Below are positions 48,909-59,452 of a DNA stretch of 64,000 nt, piece by piece. Under the pieces are notes generated by a model. That model did no database searches and had not been told where the DNA came from. It saw only the letters and a list, made by a program, of their open reading frames with translations. Positions within the stretch are counted from its first letter, which is position 1, and every line of letters begins with the position of its first letter. Position numbers and translations under genes: made by a program. Source of the stretch: Heliopora coerulea (taxonomy: Eukaryota > Cnidaria > Anthozoa > Scleralcyonacea > Helioporidae); contig JASJOG010000109.1 in assembly GCA_030142905.1 (NCBI GenBank), positions 480,001 to 544,000 of the forward strand, read 5' to 3'.

Positions 48909-49545
48909 TAGAGTGAACTCCTTCTCAGACGGACACCTTTGGAATCCCTCTTGCAGCCCGTCTTCGAGAGGTGTCCGTCTTAGAGAGAGATGAAGTTATC
49001 TGACACCGGCCGATCAGGATTAAAGCGATTAAGCCTCGGGCACTGAGCGCCACTCATTCTTCCGCGAAGGAAAGGTATTGACGTTTTGAGCGAAAGCCCT
49101 TCAATGTATGTCGAGTAGTTAAACATACCTCAAAGAGTCGTTTAATTTTTGGAACACAAGTTGCTTTCGTCATTGTGATATATTTAAATTTCGTTATACG
49201 ATTCTGTTGATCAGCCATTACTTTCCCGCTCTAGGGGGTATTTTGAAACTTTCTTCCACCTGAAATATGTCCGTTATTCATCATAGAGAGAGTTTGGTTA
49301 TACTGAAATAACGTCGGGGACCAAACGTGATGCCCGTCTTAGAGAGGTGTCCATCTTGGAGAGAGTTTGCTTACAGTAAAATAATGGATAAACGGTCGGG
49401 ACCAAACGTGATATTCGTCTTAGGGAGCTCTCCGTCTTAGAGACAGTTTGGTTATAGTGAAATAACGGATAACAGTCGGGGCCAAACGTGGTGTCGGTCT
49501 TAGGGAGGTGTCAGTCTTAAAGGGGTGTCCGTTAAGAGAGTTCAT
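48909..49545. mobile_element. pogo-like element with ~80-bp internal tandem repeats
   Basis: Left TGAACTCCTTCTCAGACGGA and right TCCGTTAAGAGAGTTCA are diverged inverted ends. GGTGTCCGTCTTAGAGAG motifs recur. From about 49280, units of about 80 bp (GAGAGTTTGGTTATA...ACCAAACGTGAT) repeat about three times. No transposase. Confidence 0.55.
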
Positions 49546-50147
49546 TGTAAAATGAATTTCACAACTGAACGGATACAGAATAGATGTCAAACACGCATGT
49601 TCTGTGCCACTTTTGATGTCGGCCCTGTCAGGAATGTTCATAAAATTGTAATGGCCCATGATATAGTCTGTTGCAGTATGAGACATTATCCAGGTATAAT
49701 ATCATATCCGAATTGTCATTTCTTAGTTATCTTAACTTTGGCTTCATAAAAGGGGAACAGGTGGGCATATGCACTCCACGTACTGTGATGGGGGATCGCC
49801 AAATCTAAGGGAGCAAAATAAGTGGTATCGCACAAAAAACGGAATGACTGGCTAACTGGAGTTGACAGTGTATTCGTAAACTACTCCATTATTTGGCTAG
49901 ATGTGCACGAAATCTACTATTACGGTTTTTGCTGGCTTAAAACTTATCAAAGATAGGGGGCCGCAGAGGCCGAAGGGTCGTTAACATCGACCTTGTCCCC
50001 GGTTGCAAGAAAACTTTGCGATGCTAATGGATATACGGAACGGTTGCAGTTTTTATAACTATCACAATCAATTTATACTTTCTCGGCAGAACCAGCCTTT
50101 TATTATTTTGCTCTACCTAAAACCAGAAGGTTCTATTCTAGCTAACG

Positions 50148-50255
50148 CCAGATGATTTTACTCCTGCTAACGCCAAACAACGTCAGACGATTTTACTTTG
50201 GCTGACGTCAGACTACGTAAGATGATTTTACTCTGGCTAACGCCAGACGAATTTA
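50148..50255. repeat. tandem GATTTTACTCTGGCTAACGCCAGAC units
   Basis: About three diverged units built on GATTTTACTCTGGCTAACGC. This is the same core found singly inside TTAA-flanked MITEs, here just left of one (50271-50360). Confidence 0.7.
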
Positions 50256-50270
50256 TTCTATCATAATTAA

Positions 50271-50360
50271 ATCTTTCCCAGTGGGATAGCCTTATTATTT
50301 TACTCTGGCTAACGCCAAACGATTTTATTAGTCAAGAGCAGAGCTCCCACCGGGAAAGAG
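50271..50360. mobile_element. TTAA-flanked MITE (90 bp)
   Basis: TTAA at 50267-50270 and 50361-50364. Ends ATCTTTCCCAGTGGGA and TCCCACCGGGAAAGAG are inverted with two mismatches. The core TTACTCTGGCTAACGCCAAA is centred at about 50313. Confidence 0.75.
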
Positions 50361-51315
50361 TTAAAGAAATACGTAAGCACAGGTAATTGTATTTTTTTGG
50401 GATGTTTATCACCTCAACCAGTAGCATACCCAATGGAGGGCAGGAGTGCAGCCGCCTCCCTGATGGTTGCCAATCATACTTAGAATTCTAACGTACACCT
50501 TGCCACGAAAGATCAGTCATTAAATGTGTTCTGGAAGTACGATCGGAAACTTTTTAGTTTTCCCACTTGCTTTCAACAAAACTTCGGACCAATTTTTTCG
50601 CACTTTTGGTTTAGGTTGTGCCAACGTATAAAGTAAGTTATAACTTAGATAATAGTGAAAGTAGAATTCAGTTTATGTGATTTCCAATTCGTTACCCGTG
50701 ACCGGTTGATTTTTCTTTCTCCATCAATGCGTGGAAGACCTTTTTCTAAAATTATTGTAAGTTTTAACACGACAGCAATCTTGCCCTGTCGTAGTTGTTG
50801 AGTCTTGACACTTCTCTCATTTCTTTCGGCATCATGCAGTGGCGTGACGCCTTTGTGCTTTCACCGCGTACATGAAGCGGGTCGGAGTAACTCGTGAGGT
50901 CCCATTTTAAGCCATTCGAAAACCCATGGTCGAAAATAAAGATTAGAGTATAAACGGAATGCCCAACGGGTCCTTCTCAGTGGGCCTGATGATAAGCTAG
51001 ACAAGTTAGTTTTAAAGCATTGAATAATCCTAATCCACTTAGTTCGAGGATCATGGAAATGGAAAGATTTGCTTTACGGCTAATAAACAAATGGACAAAG
51101 TTTAACATTGGTTGAATTATCTTCCTAAAATTATTATTATTTCCGACAGACGTCACAATTGCCATCACACCAGCCACGGCCCATATGTATTCATGTGAAG
51201 TCTCGCGCTTTTAAGATAAAAAAAGTAATTAAAAAAAGTAAAATCTAACCGCGCTTAATGACGTATGTGCATAGCGTGTGTCTTATTGAATAGGTAATAA
51301 TCCACGTGTAGCCTT

Positions 51316-51425
51316 CTAAAAAATAGAAAGAAAGAAAAAAGAAAGGAAGAAAGAAAGAAGGAAAGAAAGAAAGAAAGAGAGAGAGAAAACAAGAAACAAG
51401 GAAAGGAAGAAAGAAAGAAAATACA
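51316..51425. repeat. GAAA-rich purine tract
   Basis: About 110 bp of GAAA/GGAAGAAA on the + strand. Confidence 0.85.
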
Positions 51426-52058
51426 ACAAATTTCTGTTTCTTAAAGCATGAATGCAATGCCTCAACTTTTACCTGTGGTCTTAAACCAATCTCTAAACTG
51501 AATTGATTCTAATCAGCTAATTCTAAATGTAAATGAATCCGACTGTCGATCAATCTCTGGTTGACATTTCATATCAGTTCTTAGTCCCTCCTCTCCCCCC
51601 TCTCCTCCCACCAACACGAATGCCACAATCAAGCCGAAACAAGCGGATCTAACACTCGAAGACATAAAGGTCACCAGGCGTTGATGACTTCCTTTAAAAT
51701 CTTTCGGCGATTCCGCCAACTCCCCTCATAATTTAAAATAAGCCCTTTCCATCAAACAATCTCTACATGGCTACCTATGTCTGGCGCAAAATAGATGTCT
51801 TTTTCGCAGCTATAAGAAAAGATAAGGGCATACATAGTCTGTTGGCACACGAAACAATTTGGGGATTTATTCAAACTTTCCCCAGCTACGCATCGGGAAG
51901 GTATGTAAAAATCCCAATGCACTTTGTTCATACATACTGCATATAATATACATATATGCATACTTACATATATATTTATATATATATATCATTCATTTAT
52001 ATATATTATATATAAATTTATCATAAAACATCCCTCACCATGTAGTCCACATCAATAT

Positions 52059-52172
52059 AAACCAATCATAAGAACTTCTTTAAAAAACTTTATTATCAAC
52101 GTTTCGGAGTATAAAATCCCCTTTATCAAAATTGATAAAGATGTTTTTTTAAAGATGTTCTTATGATTGATT
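52059..52172. repeat. hairpin with Penelope-type terminal motif
   Basis: AATCATAAGAACTTCTTTAA is mirrored by TTAAAGATGTTCTTATGATT. Between them, on the - strand, GGGGATTTTATACTCC is followed by GAAACGTTG, a decayed hammerhead-like core (TTGATAA in place of CTGATGA). It lies about 80 bp before the Penelope-like coding fragment and may be its terminal repeat. Confidence 0.5.
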
Positions 52173-52251
52173 TATATATATCATGAAGCTAATTTTCGAT
52201 TAAAATGTGATGATTTCTGTAGGAAAATGAGGGCTAAATAGTATTTTCGTT

Positions 52252-53038
52252 ATGAAGTTATTTAGGGTTTTGGTCAAGTCTAGTTTGAGTCCACCTAAGG
52301 AACATGTTGCCTTGGAGATGTTTCTCGGTCAACTTGAAAAAGAGCTTTTCAGCTTTCTGCCCGGTAATCCTCATAAATTTAATCTGACTAGGGAGAAATG
52401 GAAGCCTTTGAGAGGCTTGGCAGATGGTAGGAGTATCATCATCAAGCCTGCCAATAAGAGGTCTTGTGTTGTTGTTTGGGATAGGGAGGATTATTTGACA
52501 GAGGACTACAAGCAACTCCAGGACTCTAACGTCTACCAAACTAGACCTAACTTTGGAGAGAAGGAGCTGACGGACTTGGTAGATCGAAGCAGTAATCTGT
52601 TTAAGGAATTGTTTGGGCTGAGAAGTATTACGGAGAAGGAAATGAAATATTTTCCCTATAATTTTAAGAAAACAGCTCGTTTGGGAAACATGTATTTGCT
52701 GCCCAAGATTCAAAAATAGTTGTGTGATGTACCAGGTCAGCCGGTCATATAACCACCTACGTGTGGAATACCATTGGTGGTTACTTTTCACCCTTGTCTT
52801 AGTGGTTTAAGTAGGCTTTTGCACAAACATTTAGTGTGGGTTTATGCAGATGAGGATGTGAAAAGGGTATTTACACCAGCGCCATTTATTTCTTTCCGGT
52901 CGGGTTATAATTTAAGAAATTACTTGGCTAGGGCTAAAATATATCCTATAGAGCGAAACAGGGGCTCGTTTAAGTGTGGTAAGAAAACTTGTAAAACATT
53001 GTCGTAATGTTTATGTAACAAGTACCTTTGAGGGTTCT
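52252..53038 (+). pseudogene. Penelope-like element with deleted reverse transcriptase
   Basis: 52252-52719 encodes the N-terminal region (SIIIKPANKRSCVVVWDRED, NVYQTRPNFGEKEL, LGNMYLLPKIQK). Shortly after a TAG it reads VPGQPVI and then jumps to VTFHPCLSGLSRLLHKHLVW, AFISFRSGYNLRNYLARA-like text and KCGKKTC, which precede the GIY-YIG nuclease in intact elements. The catalytic RT core is therefore missing. The 3' side ends abruptly at 53038, where a BEL LTR begins. Confidence 0.75.
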
Positions 53039-53233
53039 TGTTGTATTATATTAAGAAGCACGTGGACAATCACGCGGTCACGTGTAGTGGAAATTCACTT
53101 TTGTTTATTATTGACAGTTGATTGAAAAGAAGGCTCGAACTAGAGTTCTGAGTGTAGACCGCAAGGTTGAGTCTTATCGAGTTGAATCATTAAATATTCA
53201 GAAATTACCCGGAGTTACCTCTAAAATATTACA
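53039..53233 (+). repeat. 5' LTR
   Basis: 195 bp, TG...CA. Carries an extra 14-bp GTTCTGAGTGTAGA near 53145 that the 3' LTR lacks. Confidence 0.92.
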
Positions 53234-53250
53234 TGGTCCTTCGAGCCGGA
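53234..53250 (+). promoter_or_regulatory. primer binding site, tRNA-Tyr type
   Basis: TGGTCCTTCGAGCCGGA starts directly after the LTR. It is complementary over 17 bases to the 3' end (with CCA) of eukaryotic tRNA-Tyr as I recall it. Confidence 0.8.
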
Positions 53251-53270
53251 TAAAGAAAAGCGGACAAAAG

Positions 53271-56200
53271 ATGTCCTTGGATAAAACTAAGAGAATTCGA
53301 AACGGAAACAGGTCCTTCGTTACGAAGATAATGCAAAATGCTCATGACGCCATCGATAAGTTCGGCGGAACACAGACGGAAAGTGATCAATTGGAAGGCT
53401 ACAAAATCACACTGGAAGAGAAGGAAAGAACCTTAGAAACACTTGATCAAACCATACTGGAAACTATCGACAACGAAGGAAAAATCGACGAAGAAGTACT
53501 TAACACGAGAAGTACTTAATTTGGTTAGACAATTAATCGAGTCATTGTAAAGATCAACAATGTGTTGAGAATAACCGAAGACCATAACGTGAGCCATTCA
53601 CAAGAAGCTAATTCAAATAGCGTTAATATTGCAACGCAGCTACCTTCTCAACAGAAGATTAGAGCGAAACTTCCGAAATTATCCCTAAAAAGATTCTCTG
53701 GTAAACCTACAGAGTGGCAATCGTTTTGGGACAGCTGTACTGCGGCGGTGCATGGTAACGAAAATCTGTCAAAAGTTGATAAATTCAATTATCTGAAAAA
53801 CCTTTTGGAAGGTCACGCAGCAACAGCAATTGCAGGATTTGCACTAACGGACGAAAACTACAAAGCAGCTGTTCAACTTTTAGAAGATAGGTTTGCGAAC
53901 CCTCAGATGATTATTTCAAGTCATATAGACGCCCTACTAAAACTGGACGCAGTCACAGACATTCTCGATATTGAAAAAATTCGCCGTCTGTACGATACCA
54001 TCGACATTCACATTAGAAGCCTCCAGAATTTAAAGGTTTCTTCCGAAACATATGAGACACTCTTGGTTCCGTTAGTCCTCGCAAAGATCCCAGAAGAGAT
54101 GAGGTTATTAGTTAGTCGTAAAGTTGGTAAAGATAACTGGGAAATGGACAAACTACTTAAAGAGTTTAAAGCTGAGTTGGAAGCAAGAGAGCGATGCACC
54201 TTGATGAGTGCTTCTTCCCCTACTAGTTGCAAAAAGGACGGTGGTAAGAAAAAGGGAGATCCTCCCATTACTTTGTCATCTCTAATCTCAGGAAATAAAA
54301 ACATTTCCGTGCAAGTATGCTCCTTCTGTGACCAACACCATTTGTCAGCTAAGTGCAACATCGTTACTGATATAGCAGCTCGCCGATGGGTACTACGGAA
54401 AAAGGGAAAGTGTTTCGGATGCTTAAGATCAGGACATTATGCCAGTAATTGCCCGACCAAGTCAAAGTGCCCAAAATGTGGATATCGCCATCATGTCGCC
54501 CTTTGTGAAGGAGTCAAAAAGAAAGAGGACCAAAAACCAGTTGGCCAAGGCGATGAAAAGAAGACTTCTGAGTCCTCAAGAAATGGAGCATCTGCAACGT
54601 TGTGTATCAATAGCAGCACTTTCTTGTTATTGCAGACAGCGAGAACAATTGTTGGCAAACCTGGCGATCCTAGAAAGAAAGTGCAAGCACGTATCGTTTT
54701 TGACTCATGCAGCCAAAGATCTTATATTTCCAAACGACTCCAAGATGCCTTGAAACTGCCAGCAGTTACCTCAGACAATCTTTTGGTGAAAACATTCGCA
54801 AATGAATCTCCCAGATTAATGCCGTGTGATATGGTCCAGATCTCAATTACAGCTATGGATGGTCTGAAACTTTATATTAATGCCTATAGTGTACCTACGA
54901 TTTGCAGTCCTATTAGCAATCAAGCGATCGATATCGCAATTGAGAAATATCCATATTTAGAAGGTTTAACATTGACTGAAGAAGTTGTTTCATCCCAAGA
55001 TGCTGAAGTAGATGTCCTTATAGACGCAGATTATTATTGGAACTTTGTCACAAATGTCTCCAGACGGGGAGCACAGCCTGGTCCAGTGGCTCTCCTGACA
55101 AAGTTAGGATGGGTGTTATCCGGACCAGTGAATAACGACTGCCATGATGAACAGAACTGCACAACTAACCTAAATGCCACTCACGTTCTACAGGTTGATG
55201 CCACTCCTATTCAACGAGAACCCGATCCAGATGTGAGAGAACAACTTAAGACATTTTGGGACCTAGAGACATTAGGTATTCGTGATGAAGAGAAGTCCGT
55301 TTACGATGACTTTGTTGAAGAGATCCAATTCAGTGGCGAAAGATATGAAGCCCACCTGCCATTCAAGAAACATCACCCGGTGATTCTAGACAACCACACA
55401 GGAAGTGTGAAGAGATTAGTATCCTTGTTGCGTCGCCTTCAGAAGCAGCCAACCCTGCTCAGAGAACATGACAGGATCATTCGTGATCAACTCGACAACG
55501 GAATCATCGAGCGAATCCCTCCTGAAACGGAAGTGAAAGTTGGAAATGTGCACTATTTGCCTCACAGAGAAGTTGTACGAATAGACAAAGACACTACTAA
55601 AGTAAGAGTGGTGTACGATGCATCAGTTCGAAGTGAAGGACCTAGCTTGAACGATGGTTTATATGCTGGTCCACCTCTTACTCCCCTGATTTTTGACATT
55701 TTGGTTCGTTTCCGTGCACATCCAGTTGCAATCACAGCCGACATAGAAAAGGCATTCCTGAATATCTCAGTCGTCCCAGAGCATCGAGATTTTCTTCGAT
55801 TTCTATGGGTTGATGACCGGTTCAGCAAGACAGCAGAAACGTTGCCGCTGAGATTCATGCGAGTCGTCTTTGGTGTCACCTCAAGCCCGTTCATCCTTAA
55901 TGCTACCCTTCGTTATCACGTTAACCGTTATCTTACTGAAGATCCCGAATTCGTTCAAGAATTGTTGAGATCCCTCTATGTAGATGACTTTGCATCAGGA
56001 TCCGAAAATGTAACAACTGCCGTAGAATTATCAAGAAAGATCAAACACCGATTGGCTTCAGGTGGTTTCAACATGCGAAAATGGCTGAGCAATTCCAAAG
56101 ACCTAATGAAGTAGCTTTTGACCGACCCAGAGTTCGTTGAATCGCCACAGACACAATTGCCGACTGTGGAAGAAGATCAAGGCTACTCACAAACCACCCT

Positions 56201-58682
56201 TGGTTATAAGTTTGACTCCTGCCCACGAATACTTGGTCAAGCCTGGGATATTGACAACGACAAGATTGGGATAGAACTCTACAAGCCGATTGCCGAGGTT
56301 GATCAAAACGTGACTACTAAAAGAATGGTGTTAAGTTCAGCTGCAAAGTTCTACGACCCGTTGGGTCTGATCTCGCCTGTAATTCTCCAATTGAAACTCC
56401 TCTTCCAAGAACTTTGTAACAATAAAGTAGCGTGGGATGATGAGCTCAATGAAAGCCTCTGCGCCAGATGGAAATTGATCTTATCAAGCTTGAGAGAAGC
56501 CGGAGTGATCTGGATTGACCGGTGCTACTTCAACCCATCCCCAAGACAAAGAATTAAATCTATACAGCTACACGCATTTGCAGATGCCTGTGAAGCGTCA
56601 TACGGAGCCTGCGTTTACTTACATCATGAATACGACACCAGCGTTCAATGCAACTTAATTGCCTCGAGGGCCCGAGTGGTACCCAAGAACAAGCAGACCA
56701 TACCCCGGTTAGAACTATTGTCATGTCTGGTTGCAGCTCGACTTACTGAGAACATAAAGAAAGCTTTGGAAGAAATCATTAAAATTGATGCCGGAATGTA
56801 CTAGTCTGATTCTACTGTTGCCCTTTATTGGATCAAAAACGTAAACAAAGAATACAAGCAATTCGTAGAGAATCGAGTACAGGAAATTCGCAAGTTAGAA
56901 GCCCCAGAGCACTGGAATCATTGCCCGACACACGAGAATGCGGCGGACGTAGCATCGCGAGGAACAACGGCCACACAAATAGTGACGGATGAGAAATGGT
57001 GGCATGGTCCAAGCTTTCTGAAGAAACCCCCGAATGAATGGCCCAGTCCAACATTCTTCAAGTTACCTAAGGAAATCGATCAAGAATTGAAAACCGAACG
57101 AAAAGTCAAAGCCACTACCGCTCTTGTAAAAGCTGAAGCGAACACGGAATCGAGTATCAAGATTGAAGAAAACATCGAACCTTCTCGCTACAGTAACGTT
57201 TTAACCCTATTTCGAGTTACAGCTTATGTGATGAGATTCATCGAAAATTTGAAGCACCGTAGGCGAAAGTTGAACCCTTCAAATGGTGAACTTACCATTG
57301 AAGAGATCAATAACGCAGAGAAAATCTAGTTAAGAGCAGCGCAAGCCTCGATCTCAAAGCTCGAGAAGTACGACAAATTGAAGAATTCACTGCAACTGTT
57401 TGAAGACAACGATAGACTTTTATGCTGCCGAGGACGATTAGACCATGCATCCCTTCCCTATGAATCCAAGTTTCCTGTCGTTCTACCAAGCGACCACCAT
57501 CTTACCAAGCTAATCATTCTCTGTTGTCATCATGAAGTGTTACACAACGGAGTCGGAGAAACCTTGACCCAATTGCGCACTCGATATTGGGTTGTCAAAG
57601 GGAGACAAGTGGTAAAAAGAATACTGTCTACCTGCACCTTATGCAAGAGAGTGGAAGGACCACCTTATGGCACACCATCGCCACCACCCTTGCCCAATTT
57701 TCGACTCAGTAATGACTTCGCATTCACGAGAATAGATGTAGATTATGCCGGACCTCTGTATGTCAAAGATATTTACAATGGGAAAGAAATGCACAAATCG
57801 TTTATTGCATTATATACCTGCGCCAGCAGCCGAGCAGTGCACTTGGATCTTGTCCCGGACGCCAGTTCTATGGCATTTGTCCGAAGTTTGAAACGTTTTA
57901 TAAGTCGATGTGGAACACCATCCCTTGTTATTTCTGATAACGGCAAAACGTTCAAGGAAGCTGAATTGAAGAATTTCATTACGTCTCGTGGAATCAAGTG
58001 GGGATACATAGTGGAGCCCTCTCCTTGGTGGGGAGGTTTTTACGAGCGAATCGTGAGATCAGTGAAGAGATGCCTGAAGAAAGTGTTAGCTAATGCCAGA
58101 CTAACTTATGAAGAGTTATTAACCGTACTGATTCAGATCGAAGGAGTTTTGAACTCACGACCACTGACTTACGTATACCAGGATGGTGAGACTCCTTTAA
58201 CACCTTCTCAACTAGTCCTTGGAAGACGTTTGTTGTCACGACCATCGGGACTGGCAGAGGAAACGAGTACCGCAAATTCTAATGATCAAGAACAGGTCAT
58301 TATCAAACGAGAGAAATATCTAAGAACCGTTCTCCTTCATTTCTGGATAAGGTGGCAAAGCGATTACCTTACACAACTCCGAGAATACCACCGACCGAGC
58401 AACAAAAATGGACCAACCGTTAACGTTGGAGATGTTGTTGTCGTTGAAGAAGATAAGGTAAATCGACTAAACTGGATTTTGGCAAAGGTTGAAAGGCTCT
58501 TAACCGGAAATGACGGAAAGGTACGCGCAGCCGAGATTCGATATCACGACAAAGCAGGAAATCTTGCATTGACAAGACGACCGTTGAAGAAGCTCTATCC
58601 AGTAGAATTGAAGTCGAACCAACCCAACCAATCTGATTTTCCAATTAAATTTGTCGAACACGCTAAAGTAGAGAACTTCTAA
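53271..58682 (+). pseudogene. BEL/Pao gag-pol, one frame with five nonsense codons
   Basis: A single frame runs the whole length without frameshift. Stops: TAA 53517-53519, TAG 53526-53528, TAG 56112-56114, TAG 56802-56804, TAG 57327-57329. Gag begins MSLDKTKRIRNGNRSFV and ends in zinc knuckles (CFGCLRSGHYASNC). Protease has VFDSCSQRSYIS (DSC for the usual DSG). RT has TADIEKAFLNI and LYVDDFASG; RNase H has FADACEASYGACVYL, IPRLELLSCL and DSTVALYWI. Integrase (from 57378) has an HHCC finger and D (RIDVDYAGPLYV), D (VISDNGKTF), E (GGFYERIVRSVK), then a C-terminal GDVVVVEED domain. Two direct GAAGTACTTAA copies 16 bp apart (53493, 53509) lie at the gag break. Confidence 0.92.
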
Positions 58683-58718
58683 GAATTTACATTTAAGGTT
58701 GATAGACCTCCGTCAATC

Positions 58719-58730
58719 AAGGGGGGAGTG
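58719..58730 (+). promoter_or_regulatory. polypurine tract
   Basis: AAGGGGGGAGTG immediately before the 3' LTR; plus-strand primer site for reverse transcription. Confidence 0.85.
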
Positions 58731-58910
58731 TGTTGTATTATATTAAGAAGCACGTGGACAATCACGCGGTCACGTGTAGTGGAAATTCACTTTGTTTATG
58801 ATTGACAATTGACTGAAAAGAAGGCGCGAACTAGACCGCAAGGTTGAGTCTTATCGAGATGAATCATTAAATATTCAGAAATTACCCGGAGTTACATCTA
58901 AAATATTACA
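58731..58910 (+). repeat. 3' LTR
   Basis: 180 bp, matches 53039-53233 except for about six substitutions and two indels. Confidence 0.92.
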
Positions 58911-58957
58911 AGCTGTAGGCATTGCTTAACGCTATTGGTTATCCTTATATATCCGTA

Positions 58958-58959
<2 letters not shown>

Positions 58960-59004
<45 letters not shown>

Positions 59005-59100
59005 GGATTTAGAACACGAGGCGATAGCCGAGTGTTTTAGACCCGATAGAACACGAACTGCGAGTTTTTTAAATGTCTTATGAAATTCACCTCTTAATAC
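58960..59100. repeat. (AT)n and AGGCGATAGCCGAG dispersed repeat
   Basis: (AT)n at 58961-59002, then GGGATTTAGAACACGAGGCG...CCCGATAGAACACGAACTGC, the fourth copy of the family at 8389, 23838 and 24545. Confidence 0.65.
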
Positions 59101-59394
59101 GCTAATTCGTGAATACATACATATTTATATTTTTAAATATATTTTTATATGTATGTATGTATATACGTGCATACAAACTGGACCTAGAAACGTTTCACTC
59201 AATTAGGGATACACAATTCATATTATCACATGTCCATAGATTACATAAAAAATGTCAGTCAACAATATGCTCTCCAAGTATTTTTAATAGACCCTATCTA
59301 CTGTTATATTAGGTATATCAAGGCAGTTAGACCCAGCTAACTCATCTCAATGACTGCTCGAATGGGAATATACGTATATATGTTTCCGAATGAT

Positions 59395-59396
<2 letters not shown>

Positions 59397-59425
<29 letters not shown>

Positions 59426-59452
59426 ATATATATATATATGTATATATATATG
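59397..59452. repeat. (TA)n microsatellite
   Basis: TATATATATG runs leading directly into the SINE array. Confidence 0.85.

Larger units (their letters stand above)
53039..58910 (+). mobile_element. BEL/Pao LTR retrotransposon, full length but decayed
   Basis: LTRs (53039-53233; 58731-58910) both start TGTTGTATTATATTAAG and end ATTACA. Order inside: primer site, gag, protease, reverse transcriptase, RNase H, integrase, polypurine tract. That order, RT before integrase with an IADIEKAF-like RT motif and a C-terminal DUF5641-type domain, is diagnostic for BEL/Pao. The LTRs differ by about six substitutions, one 1-base and one 14-base indel, so it is not recent. The flanks (GGTTCT before, AGCTGT after) show no target duplication. 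Confidence 0.93.
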
